This document shows, piece after piece, positions 26,024-34,434 of a stretch of DNA of 64,000 nt. A program made the position numbers and the translations under genes. A model generated the notes under the pieces. The model searched no databases and was not told the DNA's origin. It saw only the letters and a program-made list of their open reading frames with translations. Every line of letters starts with the position of its first letter. Position 1 is the stretch's first letter. The DNA is from Alphaproteobacteria bacterium (GTDB lineage Bacteria > Pseudomonadota > Alphaproteobacteria > Elsterales > Elsteraceae): NCBI GenBank assembly GCA_004292755.1, contig RDXE01000030.1, positions 1-64,000 of the forward strand. Reading direction: 5' to 3'.

Positions 26024-26090
26024 GTCGTCCTCCGTCCTCGCCTCACTCAAACCCGCCGCTGCCCGCGTGATCATTCCGTTCGGGCCGCGA

Positions 26091-26594
26091 TCAGTTTGGC
26101 GGTCTTGATTGGGCGTCTTTATGTCCGATCAGACCGTCCAATACCAGCACCGCGACGCCGAGTGTGATTGCCGCATCGGCGACGTTGAACACCCAGGGGA
26201 AAAACAGGCCGGACACATCAATGAAATCGAACACCGCGCCCCAGCGCAGGCGGTCGATCACGTTGCCGATGGCGCCGCCAATCACTGCCCCCAAGGCCAG
26301 GATCAGCCGGGGGCTATCGGCCCGCACCAGCCACACGGCGAGCATGACCGCCACCCCACTGGCGACGCCTGCCAACAGCCAGGCGTTCCAGGGCGAGTCA
26401 CTGGCGAACAGGCCGAAGCTGACGCCGCGGTTCCAGACCACGGTCAAGTTGAACCAAGGTGGCAACACAAGAAGTTGTTGCGGCCAGGGCAGGTCGAGCA
26501 GGAGGCCCGCCATCCATTGCTTGCTGGCTTGATCCAGGATCAACACCACCAACGCGAACAGCGCGCCGTGGCGTGGGGTCAGCCGTGTGCTCAT
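26091..26594 (-). CDS. lspA: Lipoprotein signal peptidase (signal peptidase II)
   Basis: 167 residues with four membrane helices (ALFALVVLILDQASKQWMA first). The conserved blocks are FNLTVVWNRGVSFGLF, GGAIGNVIDRLRWGAVFDFI and FPWVFNVADAAITLGV, which carry the two catalytic aspartates (NVID-R and NVAD-A). It cleaves prolipoproteins after lipidation in the inner membrane. Its start overlaps the ribF stop by 4 bp (ATGA), so translation is coupled to ribF. Confidence 0.97.
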   Translation of the reverse strand: MSTRLTPRHGALFALVVLILDQASKQWMAGLLLDLPWPQQLLVLPPWFNLTVVWNRGVSFGLFASDSPWNAWLLAGVASGVAVMLAVWLVRADSPRLILALGAVIGGAIGNVIDRLRWGAVFDFIDVSGLFFPWVFNVADAAITLGVAVLVLDGLIGHKDAQSRPPN

Positions 26595-27574
26595 GACCGG
26601 TTGGCCAGCACGGTGCGGGCCGTCTCAGCATCGCGTCGGATCTGCTGCATCAACTCTTCCAGGCTGGCAAAGCGATGCTCTGCACGCAGGAAGGCGACCA
26701 AGTCCACGTCAATCCGCTGCCCATAAAGATTGCCCGACCAGTCAAACACATGCACCTCCAACCGAGCATCGGTACCGCCAACCGTGGGGCGCATGCCAAG
26801 ATTGGCAACGCCTGCGTGCCACTGCCCGCGGATCGCCACGCGAACGGCATACACGCCAAAGCGGGGGCGCAGCTGGACGCCCAGGCTCAGATTGGCCGTT
26901 GGAAAGCCGATGGTGCGTCCACGCTGGTCGCCCCGTCGCACATGCCCGGAGACTCGGAACGCCCGACCGAGCTGCGCGGCAGCTTCGTCCAAGGTGCCAG
27001 CCTGCAAGGCGCTGCGGATCGCAGTTGAGGAATAGCGCACCCCATCATCACCGGCGACTGGGGCGACGATCACCGTTGGGATGCCGCGCGCTTCAAGGCG
27101 ACGGGTCAACACCTCGGCACTGCCGCTCCGGCCCTTGCCGAAACAGAAATCCCGTCCAACCACCACGGCGCGCGGCGCCAACCCGTCAATCAACACCGTG
27201 TCGATGAAGTGCTGCGGGTCCATTGTGGCGAAGGCCGGTGTGAAGCGTTGCAGCACCACTTGATCGACCCCGGCGGTCGACAGGGCGACGACTTTCAAGC
27301 GCGGTGGGGTCAGGCGGAACGGCGGGTCCTCAGGCCGGAACACCTGCCGTGGGTGCGGCTCGAAGGTCAAAACACCTGTCGCGGCACTCAAGCGCTGACC
27401 GAGTGCCTGGGCAGCAGCAATCACCGCGCGGTGCCCGTGGTGGACACCGTCGAAATTGCCGATTGCATAGCAGGCAGCAGGTGCGCCGCGAACGGACTGC
27501 CAATCGCGAAAAACCCGGCAGAGGTGCTGGCCACCGTCGCCCCCCACGGCGGTGGCCGGCTGGTCCGCAATCAC
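26591..27574 (-). CDS. ribF: Bifunctional riboflavin kinase / FAD synthetase
   Basis: 327 residues. The N-terminal FAD-synthetase nucleotidyltransferase domain has AIGNFDGVHHGHRAVIAAA (HxGH-type) and VVVGRDFCFGKGRSGS. The C-terminal riboflavin-kinase barrel has GRTIGFPTANLSLG and the later LEVHVFDWSGNLYGQRIDVD. It makes FMN and then FAD. The GTG at 27574 overlaps the MaoC gene stop as GTGA, and lspA overlaps its end. The ribF-lspA order is common in Proteobacteria, usually with ileS between, which is absent here. Confidence 0.96.
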   Translation of the reverse strand: MIADQPATAVGGDGGQHLCRVFRDWQSVRGAPAACYAIGNFDGVHHGHRAVIAAAQALGQRLSAATGVLTFEPHPRQVFRPEDPPFRLTPPRLKVVALSTAGVDQVVLQRFTPAFATMDPQHFIDTVLIDGLAPRAVVVGRDFCFGKGRSGSAEVLTRRLEARGIPTVIVAPVAGDDGVRYSSTAIRSALQAGTLDEAAAQLGRAFRVSGHVRRGDQRGRTIGFPTANLSLGVQLRPRFGVYAVRVAIRGQWHAGVANLGMRPTVGGTDARLEVHVFDWSGNLYGQRIDVDLVAFLRAEHRFASLEELMQQIRRDAETARTVLANRS

Positions 27575-27999
27575 GCGCGGCTCGGCACCATCACCACGGC
27601 TTCGCCGTCGATCACCACTGTGTCACCCACCTTGCAGACCGTCGCCAGCGTGGCACGCTTCTTGGCGGCATCCAGGCCGGTCACGGTGGCGGTGGCGACC
27701 ACCGTGTCGCCGATGCGCACGGGTGCCTTGAACTTCAGCGACTGCGACAGATAGATCGCCCCCGGTCCCGGCAGCTTGGTGCCCAGCACGGTGGAGATAA
27801 AGCCAGCCGACAGCATGCCGTGCGCGATCCGGCTTTTGAACATCGTCGTCTCGGCATAGCTTTGGTCGAGGTGGACGGGGTTGGTGTCGCCCGACACGCC
27901 CGCGAACAACACGATGTCGGCCTCGGACACAGTCTTGGCGTAGGAGGCGCTTTGGCCTTCGCTGAGGTCCTCAAAGAACAATCCGGCGGCGGTGGGCAT
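27571..27999 (-). CDS. MaoC family (R)-specific enoyl-CoA hydratase-like dehydratase
   Basis: 142 residues from the ATG at 27999 (MPTAAGLFFEDLSEGQSASY). It is a single hot-dog domain with the hydratase-2 motif FAGVSGDTNPVHLDQSYAE (catalytic Asp and His), FKSRIAHGMLSAGFIS, and LKFKAPVRIGDTVVATATV. Such proteins hydrate trans-2-enoyl-CoA to (R)-3-hydroxyacyl-CoA, for example for polyhydroxyalkanoate supply. The gene is first in a coupled string with ribF and lspA, with no obvious metabolic link. A longer in-frame N-terminus exists but has no similarity to the family. Confidence 0.9.
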   Translation of the reverse strand: MPTAAGLFFEDLSEGQSASYAKTVSEADIVLFAGVSGDTNPVHLDQSYAETTMFKSRIAHGMLSAGFISTVLGTKLPGPGAIYLSQSLKFKAPVRIGDTVVATATVTGLDAAKKRATLATVCKVGDTVVIDGEAVVMVPSRA

Positions 28000-28211
28000 G
28001 CTGAACACTCCGGTTTCCACGGGTTGCGCGGGGGGCGACGCCACACCGTCGAGGACGGCGGCGGTCAATCCGCGTGGCGAGACCCTATCCGCAGCCGACA
28101 GCCTGCCGCAAGGCGGCCCCGCGTGCCCGCCACCGGTTTGTGGTCGCATGGGCAGCCAAGGACCTGTATATGTGTCCGTGCGTGAACACGCGCTGAGCGA
28201 GGTATCGGGCA

Positions 28212-29291
28212 GTGTCATTTGATCGGCTGAGCGTTTTGATCGTTGAAGACAGCGCCTTCGCCCGCGGCATGCTTCAGGAAATTCTGCGGACCCTGAAGGT
28301 TGGCAAAGTCCTTACCGCTGCCGATGGTGCGGAAGCGATCAACATCCTGAAACAAGTTGGCCGCAATATGAAGTCAATGTCCGGCAACATGGCTGCTGCC
28401 AATGTGCTGGCGATTGATATGGTGCTGTGTGACTATGTCATGAGCCCAATCAACGGTGCAATGGTGTTGCGCTGGGTGCGCAATCATGAGGACAGCCCGG
28501 ACCGCTTTATGCCGTTTGTCATGGTGTCGGGCCTAGCAGACAGTATTAAAGTGCATGAGGCACGCGATCTCGGCACGTCAGAGTTTCTGGCGAAGCCATT
28601 TTCGGTAAAATCAGTGGCCGAGCATTTGATCACTGCAATTGAAGTGCCGCGTCCGTTTATTTATTGCGCTGGGTATTTTGGTCCAGATCGACGTAGGCAG
28701 CGGCGCCCCTACAATGATCGGGAGCGGCGGGTTTCGACATCTGACGAGATTGAAACAGTCTATTCGACCACGCGAATGAAGGGCCTGAACCCCAAGGTGA
28801 AGGTGTTCCGCTTCCAATTGCCGAATCGTTTGAAGGAAAAGATCGCAGGCCTGGGCGGCGGCCCGATCACCATCCCCCCAGACATCCTGGCCGAAGCCGA
28901 ACAGCGCATCGAGCGGATGGAGGGGGATTACGCCGATTGGGTGCGGGCGGAGGTGCAGCAACTGACCCTGCATCATCGGCGGTGCGTTGACGACGACGAC
29001 ATCACCCGCCGCCCGGTGCACTTGGCAAAGATCAACCAGCTTGCCCACGACCTGCGCGGTCAGGGATCAACCTTCGGCTATCCGTTAATCACAGTGTTCG
29101 GTCGGTCCTTGTATGAATGCACCGCATCGGTCACTGAGGTTTCGGACGAGCTGATTGATTTTGTCAAAGCCCACATTGATGGCATCTCTGCTGTGATCCG
29201 CGAGAAGATTCGCGGCTCGGGTGGCGAAATTGGCGATGCATTGGTGACCAGCCTGGAGCAGGCGCGCGAGAAGCTGGCACAGACGTTTTAG
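28212..29291 (+). CDS. Response regulator with C-terminal HPt-like domain (REC-HPt)
   Basis: 359 residues, GTG start. The N-terminal receiver has VLIVEDSAFARG (acidic pair E12/D13), phospho-acceptor D74 in VLCDYVM, VMVSG and the Lys in FLAKPF. A run of about 20 residues (QVGRNMKSMSGNMAAANVLA) is inserted before D74. After a basic linker (GPDRRRQRRPYNDRERR), the last 100 residues hold INQLAHDLRGQGSTFGYP, an HPt-like motif with H279 as candidate phosphoryl carrier. This suggests a phosphorelay intermediate rather than a DNA-binding regulator. No kinase gene is adjacent. It is divergent from the MaoC gene. Confidence 0.8.
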   Translation: MSFDRLSVLIVEDSAFARGMLQEILRTLKVGKVLTAADGAEAINILKQVGRNMKSMSGNMAAANVLAIDMVLCDYVMSPINGAMVLRWVRNHEDSPDRFMPFVMVSGLADSIKVHEARDLGTSEFLAKPFSVKSVAEHLITAIEVPRPFIYCAGYFGPDRRRQRRPYNDRERRVSTSDEIETVYSTTRMKGLNPKVKVFRFQLPNRLKEKIAGLGGGPITIPPDILAEAEQRIERMEGDYADWVRAEVQQLTLHHRRCVDDDDITRRPVHLAKINQLAHDLRGQGSTFGYPLITVFGRSLYECTASVTEVSDELIDFVKAHIDGISAVIREKIRGSGGEIGDALVTSLEQAREKLAQTF

Positions 29292-29310
29292 GCTGAGGTG
29301 TCGCCTTTGC

Positions 29311-29333
29311 CCCCCAGACGACCGTTCTGGGGG
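29311..29333. other. Hairpin after the REC-HPt gene
   Basis: CCCCCAGA (29311-29318) and TCTGGGGG (29326-29333) form a perfect 8-bp stem with a 7-nt loop, 20 bp after the stop of the REC-HPt gene. No T-run follows on either strand, so it is at best a weak terminator or an mRNA-end stabiliser. The remaining gap to the TRAP receptor gene holds nothing else recognised. Confidence 0.4.
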
Positions 29334-29482
29334 TGGGGAAATCGTCAGCGGATCGCTGAAAGACCGATGAAACCGCCAACAAATCTGAGTATGGTCGCTC
29401 CGTCCGGTCGCCTACTGGGAGGGGGCCGAGGAATGGGCAGGCGGGCTCACCCGCCGCCGTCACGTCACGAGGGAGAAACAGC

Positions 29483-30610
29483 ATGAAGCGTCGCAGCTTT
29501 CTGAAGACGACTGCCGCCGGTGGGGCCATTGCCGCCTCTGCGACCGGGACCGCGGTCGCGCAGGCTCCCGCCGCACCTGCAGTCAGCACGGGCCGCCTGG
29601 AATGGCGCATGGTCACCTCCTGGCCGAAGGGCCTGCCGGGCGTCGGTACCGGCGCGGAGAAGCTGGCGCAGAATATCACTCAGATGTCGGGTGGCCGTTT
29701 GACCGTGCGCGTGTTCGCCGCGGGCGAACTGGTCCCAGCGCTGCAGTGCTTTGACGCTGTGTCGAACGGCACGGCGGAAATGGGCCATGACGCGTCCTAC
29801 TACCACCTGTCGAAGTCCGAAGGTCAGGCGTTCTTCACTGCCTTCCCGTTCGGCCTGTCGGCTGGCGAGTTGACCGGCTGGGTGCACCATGGCGGCGGTC
29901 AGGCCCTGTGGGACGAAATGAACGCGCCGTTCAACGTGAAGGCGTTCCTGGCTGGCAACACCGGCTGCCAGATGCTCGGCTGGTTCCGCCGCGAGATCAA
30001 CACGGTGGACGATCTGAAGGGCCTGAAGTTCCGCACCCCGGGCAACCAGGCGAAGATCCTCACCCGCCTCGGCGCCTCGGTCGTGCAGCTTCCGGGTGGT
30101 GAAATCTTCCCGGCTCTGCAGTCCGGCGCCATCGACGGTGCGGAGTGGATTGGGCCGCTGAACGATCTGGCCCTCGGCTTCCATCAGGTTGCCAAGTTCT
30201 ACTACTCGCCGGGCTATCACGAGCCGGGCGCTGGCCTGCAGCTGATGGTCAACAAGCAGCGCTATGATGCTCTGCCGGCGGATCTGAAGGCGATCGTCGC
30301 TGTGGCCGCTCAGGCGGCTCACGACGACATGTATGCCGAGTACACCGCAAAGTCCGGTGCGGCGCTGCAAACTCTCGTGCAGCAGCATGGCGTGCAGCTG
30401 CGCACGCTGCCACGTGATGTGCTGGTTGCGTGCGGTCAGCAGGCCAACAACATCCTGGTTGAGTTGATGGATGGCCGGGATGAAGTGACCAAGAAGATCA
30501 TCAGTGGCTATCTGGCCTACCGCAACGCCGTGATCCCCTGGACCCGCGTTGCCGAGCAGGCCTACTTCACCTCGCGCCTGCTGCCGTTCCCGCACGGTCG
30601 CCGCGCGTAA
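29483..30610 (+). CDS. TRAP transporter substrate-binding protein (DctP/TakP-like)
   Basis: 375 residues with a twin-arginine signal (MKRRSFLKTTAAGGAIAASA), so the receptor is likely exported folded. The mature part has WRMVTSWPKGLPGVGTGAEK, the family Arg region LKGLKFRTPGNQAKILTRLG (Arg contacts the ligand carboxylate), and EIFPALQSGAIDGAEWIGP. These are features of the TakP group binding 2-oxo acids or other monocarboxylates. No DctQ/DctM membrane genes are within the window. An intrinsic terminator follows directly, so it is transcribed as a single gene. Confidence 0.93.
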   Translation: MKRRSFLKTTAAGGAIAASATGTAVAQAPAAPAVSTGRLEWRMVTSWPKGLPGVGTGAEKLAQNITQMSGGRLTVRVFAAGELVPALQCFDAVSNGTAEMGHDASYYHLSKSEGQAFFTAFPFGLSAGELTGWVHHGGGQALWDEMNAPFNVKAFLAGNTGCQMLGWFRREINTVDDLKGLKFRTPGNQAKILTRLGASVVQLPGGEIFPALQSGAIDGAEWIGPLNDLALGFHQVAKFYYSPGYHEPGAGLQLMVNKQRYDALPADLKAIVAVAAQAAHDDMYAEYTAKSGAALQTLVQQHGVQLRTLPRDVLVACGQQANNILVELMDGRDEVTKKIISGYLAYRNAVIPWTRVAEQAYFTSRLLPFPHGRRA

Positions 30611-30640
30611 CGCAGCATCGGCTTACGCCGACAGACAGAA

Positions 30641-30668
30641 GGCCCGCGGCTCGCCGCGGGCCTTTTTT
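30641..30668 (+). terminator. Rho-independent terminator of the TRAP receptor gene
   Basis: GGCCCGCGG (30641-30649), loop CTCG, CCGCGGGCC (30654-30662), then six T (30663-30668). It is a perfect 9-bp GC stem with a U-tract, 31 nt after the TAA of the receptor gene. Confidence 0.95.
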
Positions 30669-30761
30669 CGTGGCAACAATGGGCTATTCCTTTCACCTCA
30701 AGTTTCAGGTAAGATTCTCCTGCTAAAGCGTTGAGTATACGCAATTTGTCGGAGAGGCGCT

Positions 30762-31628
30762 ATGTCAGCCGAAGCCATCCAGGCCCCGCGCGACGCAACT
30801 CACCTGTTCTACAGCCGGGTTCGCAGCCTTGTGGTTCAGGCCGGTGCCATCAATCGCGCCCAGCTGGACGAGTTGTATCGCCGCTTCCGCCAAGCGGTTG
30901 AGCGGGGCGACCTCACGCTGGCGCCTGCCTCATCCAGTGTCGTGTCGCGCCAAGCCGACGCTATGGCGTCCGCCCGCAGCGGCTGGGAGGGGGTGGGGCA
31001 ACCAACAGCCAGCGCAACACCCGCCCGCCCGGCAGCTGCATCGCCGCCAGCTGGGGTGCGGCGCAATCATCTGCTGCGCCTGTTGACGGCCGCCTATGCG
31101 CCCATGTTCGAAGCACCGGGCCCTGGTCAGCTGTGGGAGCCGCTGCCGCGCCGGATCGTTGGTGGCGTCCAGAATTGGCTGGAATACGCGCTTGGCCCGC
31201 AATTGCTGGCGCACATGAATGAGTTTGCGGGCACCATCCTGGAAGACATCGACACCGCCGATGATGTGGCGCTGTGGAAGGCCGCCACCACCCATCCCGG
31301 CTATGGCGTGCTGGTGCGCGATATCCTGGTCCGCCTTGCGTTCAAGTTTGAAGACTACGAGACCGCCCGCGGCAAGCTGTTGACCATCATGATCAACGCC
31401 CTGCGCGAGCAGAATCGACAGTCCTGGCTGACCGATGGCCAGGGCGACCAGCTGCTGTCGGCAATCTTTCGCCCATTGAAGAGTGCGCTGAACCAGAACC
31501 GCGAGCGCATCCGCATCGATTTCATGCTGGGGGACGGCACAGCCACGCGTCTCGCCACCATCCTCGACCGCATCGTCCCGACGCGGGAGGGTGAGATATC
31601 AGCCGTCGAGGCAAGCCGCGCGGCCTAA
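30762..31628 (+). CDS. Hypothetical protein, conserved-looking
   Basis: 288 residues with a clear ATG after GGAGAGG. An N-terminal helical segment (residues 1-50, FYSRVRSLVVQAGAINRAQL) is followed by a low-complexity Ala/Pro/Ser linker (about 60-105). A well-composed C-terminal domain of about 175 residues contains IVGGVQNWLEYALGPQLLAH and FEDYETARGKLLTIMINALR. No signal peptide or membrane helix. I do not recognise the family. It is convergent with the M16 protease genes, 5 bp apart at the stops, and transcribed from its own upstream gap after the terminator. Confidence 0.7.
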   Translation: MSAEAIQAPRDATHLFYSRVRSLVVQAGAINRAQLDELYRRFRQAVERGDLTLAPASSSVVSRQADAMASARSGWEGVGQPTASATPARPAAASPPAGVRRNHLLRLLTAAYAPMFEAPGPGQLWEPLPRRIVGGVQNWLEYALGPQLLAHMNEFAGTILEDIDTADDVALWKAATTHPGYGVLVRDILVRLAFKFEDYETARGKLLTIMINALREQNRQSWLTDGQGDQLLSAIFRPLKSALNQNRERIRIDFMLGDGTATRLATILDRIVPTREGEISAVEASRAA

Positions 31629-31633
31629 CCCGC

Positions 31634-32983
31634 CTAGCGCGGCAGGGGACCTGCGGTGATGCCAACAGGCCGCCCCGCGATCACCACCGACAGCTGATCC
31701 GTCGTCAGCAGCCGGGCCGCGACCCGCCGCACGTCCGCAGGTGTCACCGCTGCGATCAGGGACGTGCGCCGCTCCAGATAATCCTGACCCAACCCGTCCA
31801 GCTGCAGACCAACCAGCAGGCGGGCGATCGAGGCCGTGCTGTCCATCCGCAAGGGGAAGGAGCCAGTGAGCCAGGATTTTGCGCCCTCCACCTCCGCATC
31901 GGTGGGCCCATCGGTGGCGAGGCTGCGCCAGACACCGGTGATCAACCGAACGACCTCGGCCGCAGAGGCATTGTCAGTCTGGCTTTGGCCCATCAAGAGG
32001 TTGGCATGCTGAAACCCGGCCAGACCAGTGGAGATACCATAGGTGAGCCCCCGCTTCTCGCGCACTTCCTCGGTCAGTCGGGAGGTAAAGCCACCACCGC
32101 CCAGGATGTAGTTGACCACCGTCGCGGCGTACCAATCGGGATCGCTGCGCGCAATGCCTTGATGGCCAAACACCACCGTCGACTGCGGCACTTGCATGTC
32201 AATGATTCGGACACCGGCCGGAGCGGCGACTGTAGCCGTGGTGACAGGAGGACGGGTGCCAGTGGCTGGCAGGCGCCCGAAGCTCGCCTCCAGCAGGTTG
32301 GCTAGAGCCTCCGGTGTGATGTCTCCTGCGACGCCGATGGTCATGGCATCGCGGGTGAACTGCGCGCGCGTCCACGCAAGCAGATCGTCACGGGTAACTG
32401 CTGCAATTGCTTGGGGTGTGCCACGGCTGCCACGGGCATAGGGATGGGTGCCAAAGGCATCCCGGAAGAAGGCCCGGTTGGCCATGGTGGCCGGGTCTTC
32501 CTGCTCGCGCTGTAAGCCAACCAGAACCTGACGCCGCACCCGCTCAATCGCCGCTGCGTCAAAGCGCGGTGCCACCAGGGCATCCACGGCCAGATCGACG
32601 GCTGAACCAAAGGTTTCGCTCAACGCGCGCAGCGACACGCTGGCGCTGTCGAGGGTGGAGCCAAAGCCAAGGCGCGCGGACAAATCCTCTAACGCAGAGG
32701 CATAGGCCTGGTCGTCCCGCTCGCCTGCGCCCTCGTCCAGCAGGCCGGTGGCGAGGCGGGACAGCCCCTCCCGCCCGGCAGGATCAAGCACCCCGCCGCC
32801 AGCAAAGCTAACCTCCATCGCCACCAGCGGGACGGAGGTGTCGCGGATCAGCCAAGCGACGATGCCGCTGGGGCTCACCACACGCTGGATGGTTTGCGCC
32901 TGGGCCTCAGGAACAGTCGCAGTGATGGTGAGGGCAGGCAGCATCAAGGCTGCCGCCACGAAGGTGCGGGCGAACCGGAGCAT
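31634..32983 (-). CDS. M16 family peptidase, non-catalytic partner subunit
   Basis: 449 residues with a signal peptide (cleavage near AQAQ). It has two M16 halves, but the zinc motif HxxEH is replaced: the aligned stretch reads GLSRLATGLLDEG. The second half keeps the RLTEEVREKRGLTYGI signature with Arg and Tyr that assist catalysis in the partner. Together with the next gene upstream this forms the usual periplasmic heterodimer of an active and an inactive subunit. It lies 13 bp after the catalytic gene, in one operon. Confidence 0.92.
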   Translation of the reverse strand: MLRFARTFVAAALMLPALTITATVPEAQAQTIQRVVSPSGIVAWLIRDTSVPLVAMEVSFAGGGVLDPAGREGLSRLATGLLDEGAGERDDQAYASALEDLSARLGFGSTLDSASVSLRALSETFGSAVDLAVDALVAPRFDAAAIERVRRQVLVGLQREQEDPATMANRAFFRDAFGTHPYARGSRGTPQAIAAVTRDDLLAWTRAQFTRDAMTIGVAGDITPEALANLLEASFGRLPATGTRPPVTTATVAAPAGVRIIDMQVPQSTVVFGHQGIARSDPDWYAATVVNYILGGGGFTSRLTEEVREKRGLTYGISTGLAGFQHANLLMGQSQTDNASAAEVVRLITGVWRSLATDGPTDAEVEGAKSWLTGSFPLRMDSTASIARLLVGLQLDGLGQDYLERRTSLIAAVTPADVRRVAARLLTTDQLSVVIAGRPVGITAGPLPR

Positions 32984-32996
32984 GTCTGTCCTCTCC

Positions 32997-34349
32997 TCAC
33001 GATTGCGGCTGCGGACGCAGAACTGAAACCACGGCGATGTCCGGTCGCAGAACAGCCCGCGCGATGGCAGAGACCTGAGCAGCCGTCACCGCCCGGATGC
33101 GGTCCGGCCAATGCTCCACGTCCTCGATGGTGCCGCCAGTGGCCAGCGCTAACCCAATCGCACGGGCACCCGTACCCAACGAGTCGCGGGCATAGATGGC
33201 CTGAGACAACAGGCGGTGCTGGGCGCGCTGGACTTCTGCCTCGCTGACCCCGTCGGCAAGAAGCCGGGCGAGTTCGGCGCGCAACGCTGCCTCCGCCCGC
33301 TCCACAGCCACCTCTTGCTTGGGGGTGAGCGAGAGCGCGAATTGCCCTTGGTCCAGTCTGGACCCGTCGTAGGACGCTGACGCACCCGTCGCCAGCTGCT
33401 GGTCCAACACCAACGCGCGGTGCAAGCGGCTGGTGGCGCCGCCGCCGAGGATATCCTCCAGCACCTGCAACGCCTCAGAGGTGCCAGCGCCCTCGGTGCC
33501 GGGACGATCGATGGGGGTCAGCCAGCGCAATGCCAAGCTGACTTGACGCACGCGGGGATGCGCCATCTCCACCCGCGCATTGGCGAGCCGCGGCGGCTCT
33601 TGCACCCGCTGGCGGGCAGGGACCGTGCGCGCTGGGATCGGGCCATAGATACGCTCTGCCAGATCGCGCACGCCCGCTGGCGTGACAGCGCCGGAAACCA
33701 CCAGCACAGCGTTGTTGGGTGCGTACCACGTGCGATAGAACGCTAGCGCATCGTCAGCTGTCAGGCTGCGGATCTCATGCTCCCAGCCAATGATGGGGAT
33801 GCGATAGGGGTGGTGTTGGTAGAGGGTGGCCTGCACCTGCTCCGACAATTGTGCACCCGGTTGGCTGTCCACCCGTTGCCGACGTTCCTCCAGCACCACG
33901 CCCAGTTCGGGCCGGGCCAGCGAGTCGGTCAGGCGCAGATTGGCCATGCGGTCGGCCTCCATCCGCATGACCATCTCCAGCCGGTCGGCTGCAATGGTTT
34001 GGAAGTAGGCCGTGTAGTCAAAGCTGGTGAAGGCATTGTCCCGCCCGCCATGGCGGGCGACGGAACGGGAAAACTCCCCCGGTGCCACCTGTTCACTGCC
34101 TTTAAACATCAGATGCTCGAGATAGTGGGCGATGCCCGACTTTCCGAGCGGTTCATCGGCTGAGCCGACCTTGTACCAGACCATGTGCTGAACCACGGGG
34201 GCCCGGCTGTTCTGGATCACCACCACCGTCAGGCCATTGGCCAGGGTGAAGCTGGTGGGGTCAAACACGCGCGCGGCTGCCGGTGCGGCTGAACCGCTGG
34301 CAACCAAGGCCGTGACTGCGACCGCTGCTGCGCGCAGGCTCTGGTGCAT
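32997..34349 (-). CDS. M16 family zinc peptidase, catalytic subunit
   Basis: About 450 residues from the ATG at 34349, with signal peptide (VALVASGSAAPAAA region). The inverted zinc motif is intact: IAHYLEHLMFKGSE gives H-x-x-E-H, and the third ligand is in ARPELGVVLEERRQR. TLANGLTVVVIQNSRAPVV is the usual first strand. It is a periplasmic peptidase cleaving short peptides. Its inactive partner follows. In related genomes this pair is often next to lspA/DUF3035; here those genes are about 6 kb away. Confidence 0.94.
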   Translation of the reverse strand: MHQSLRAAAVAVTALVASGSAAPAAARVFDPTSFTLANGLTVVVIQNSRAPVVQHMVWYKVGSADEPLGKSGIAHYLEHLMFKGSEQVAPGEFSRSVARHGGRDNAFTSFDYTAYFQTIAADRLEMVMRMEADRMANLRLTDSLARPELGVVLEERRQRVDSQPGAQLSEQVQATLYQHHPYRIPIIGWEHEIRSLTADDALAFYRTWYAPNNAVLVVSGAVTPAGVRDLAERIYGPIPARTVPARQRVQEPPRLANARVEMAHPRVRQVSLALRWLTPIDRPGTEGAGTSEALQVLEDILGGGATSRLHRALVLDQQLATGASASYDGSRLDQGQFALSLTPKQEVAVERAEAALRAELARLLADGVSEAEVQRAQHRLLSQAIYARDSLGTGARAIGLALATGGTIEDVEHWPDRIRAVTAAQVSAIARAVLRPDIAVVSVLRPQPQS

Positions 34350-34434
34350 TTCCGCCTCTTCGAATGACGTCATTGGATCACTATGACGGTATATAGGCGG
34401 GGCGCCAACTGCGCACACCCCGACCCTCATCGAT

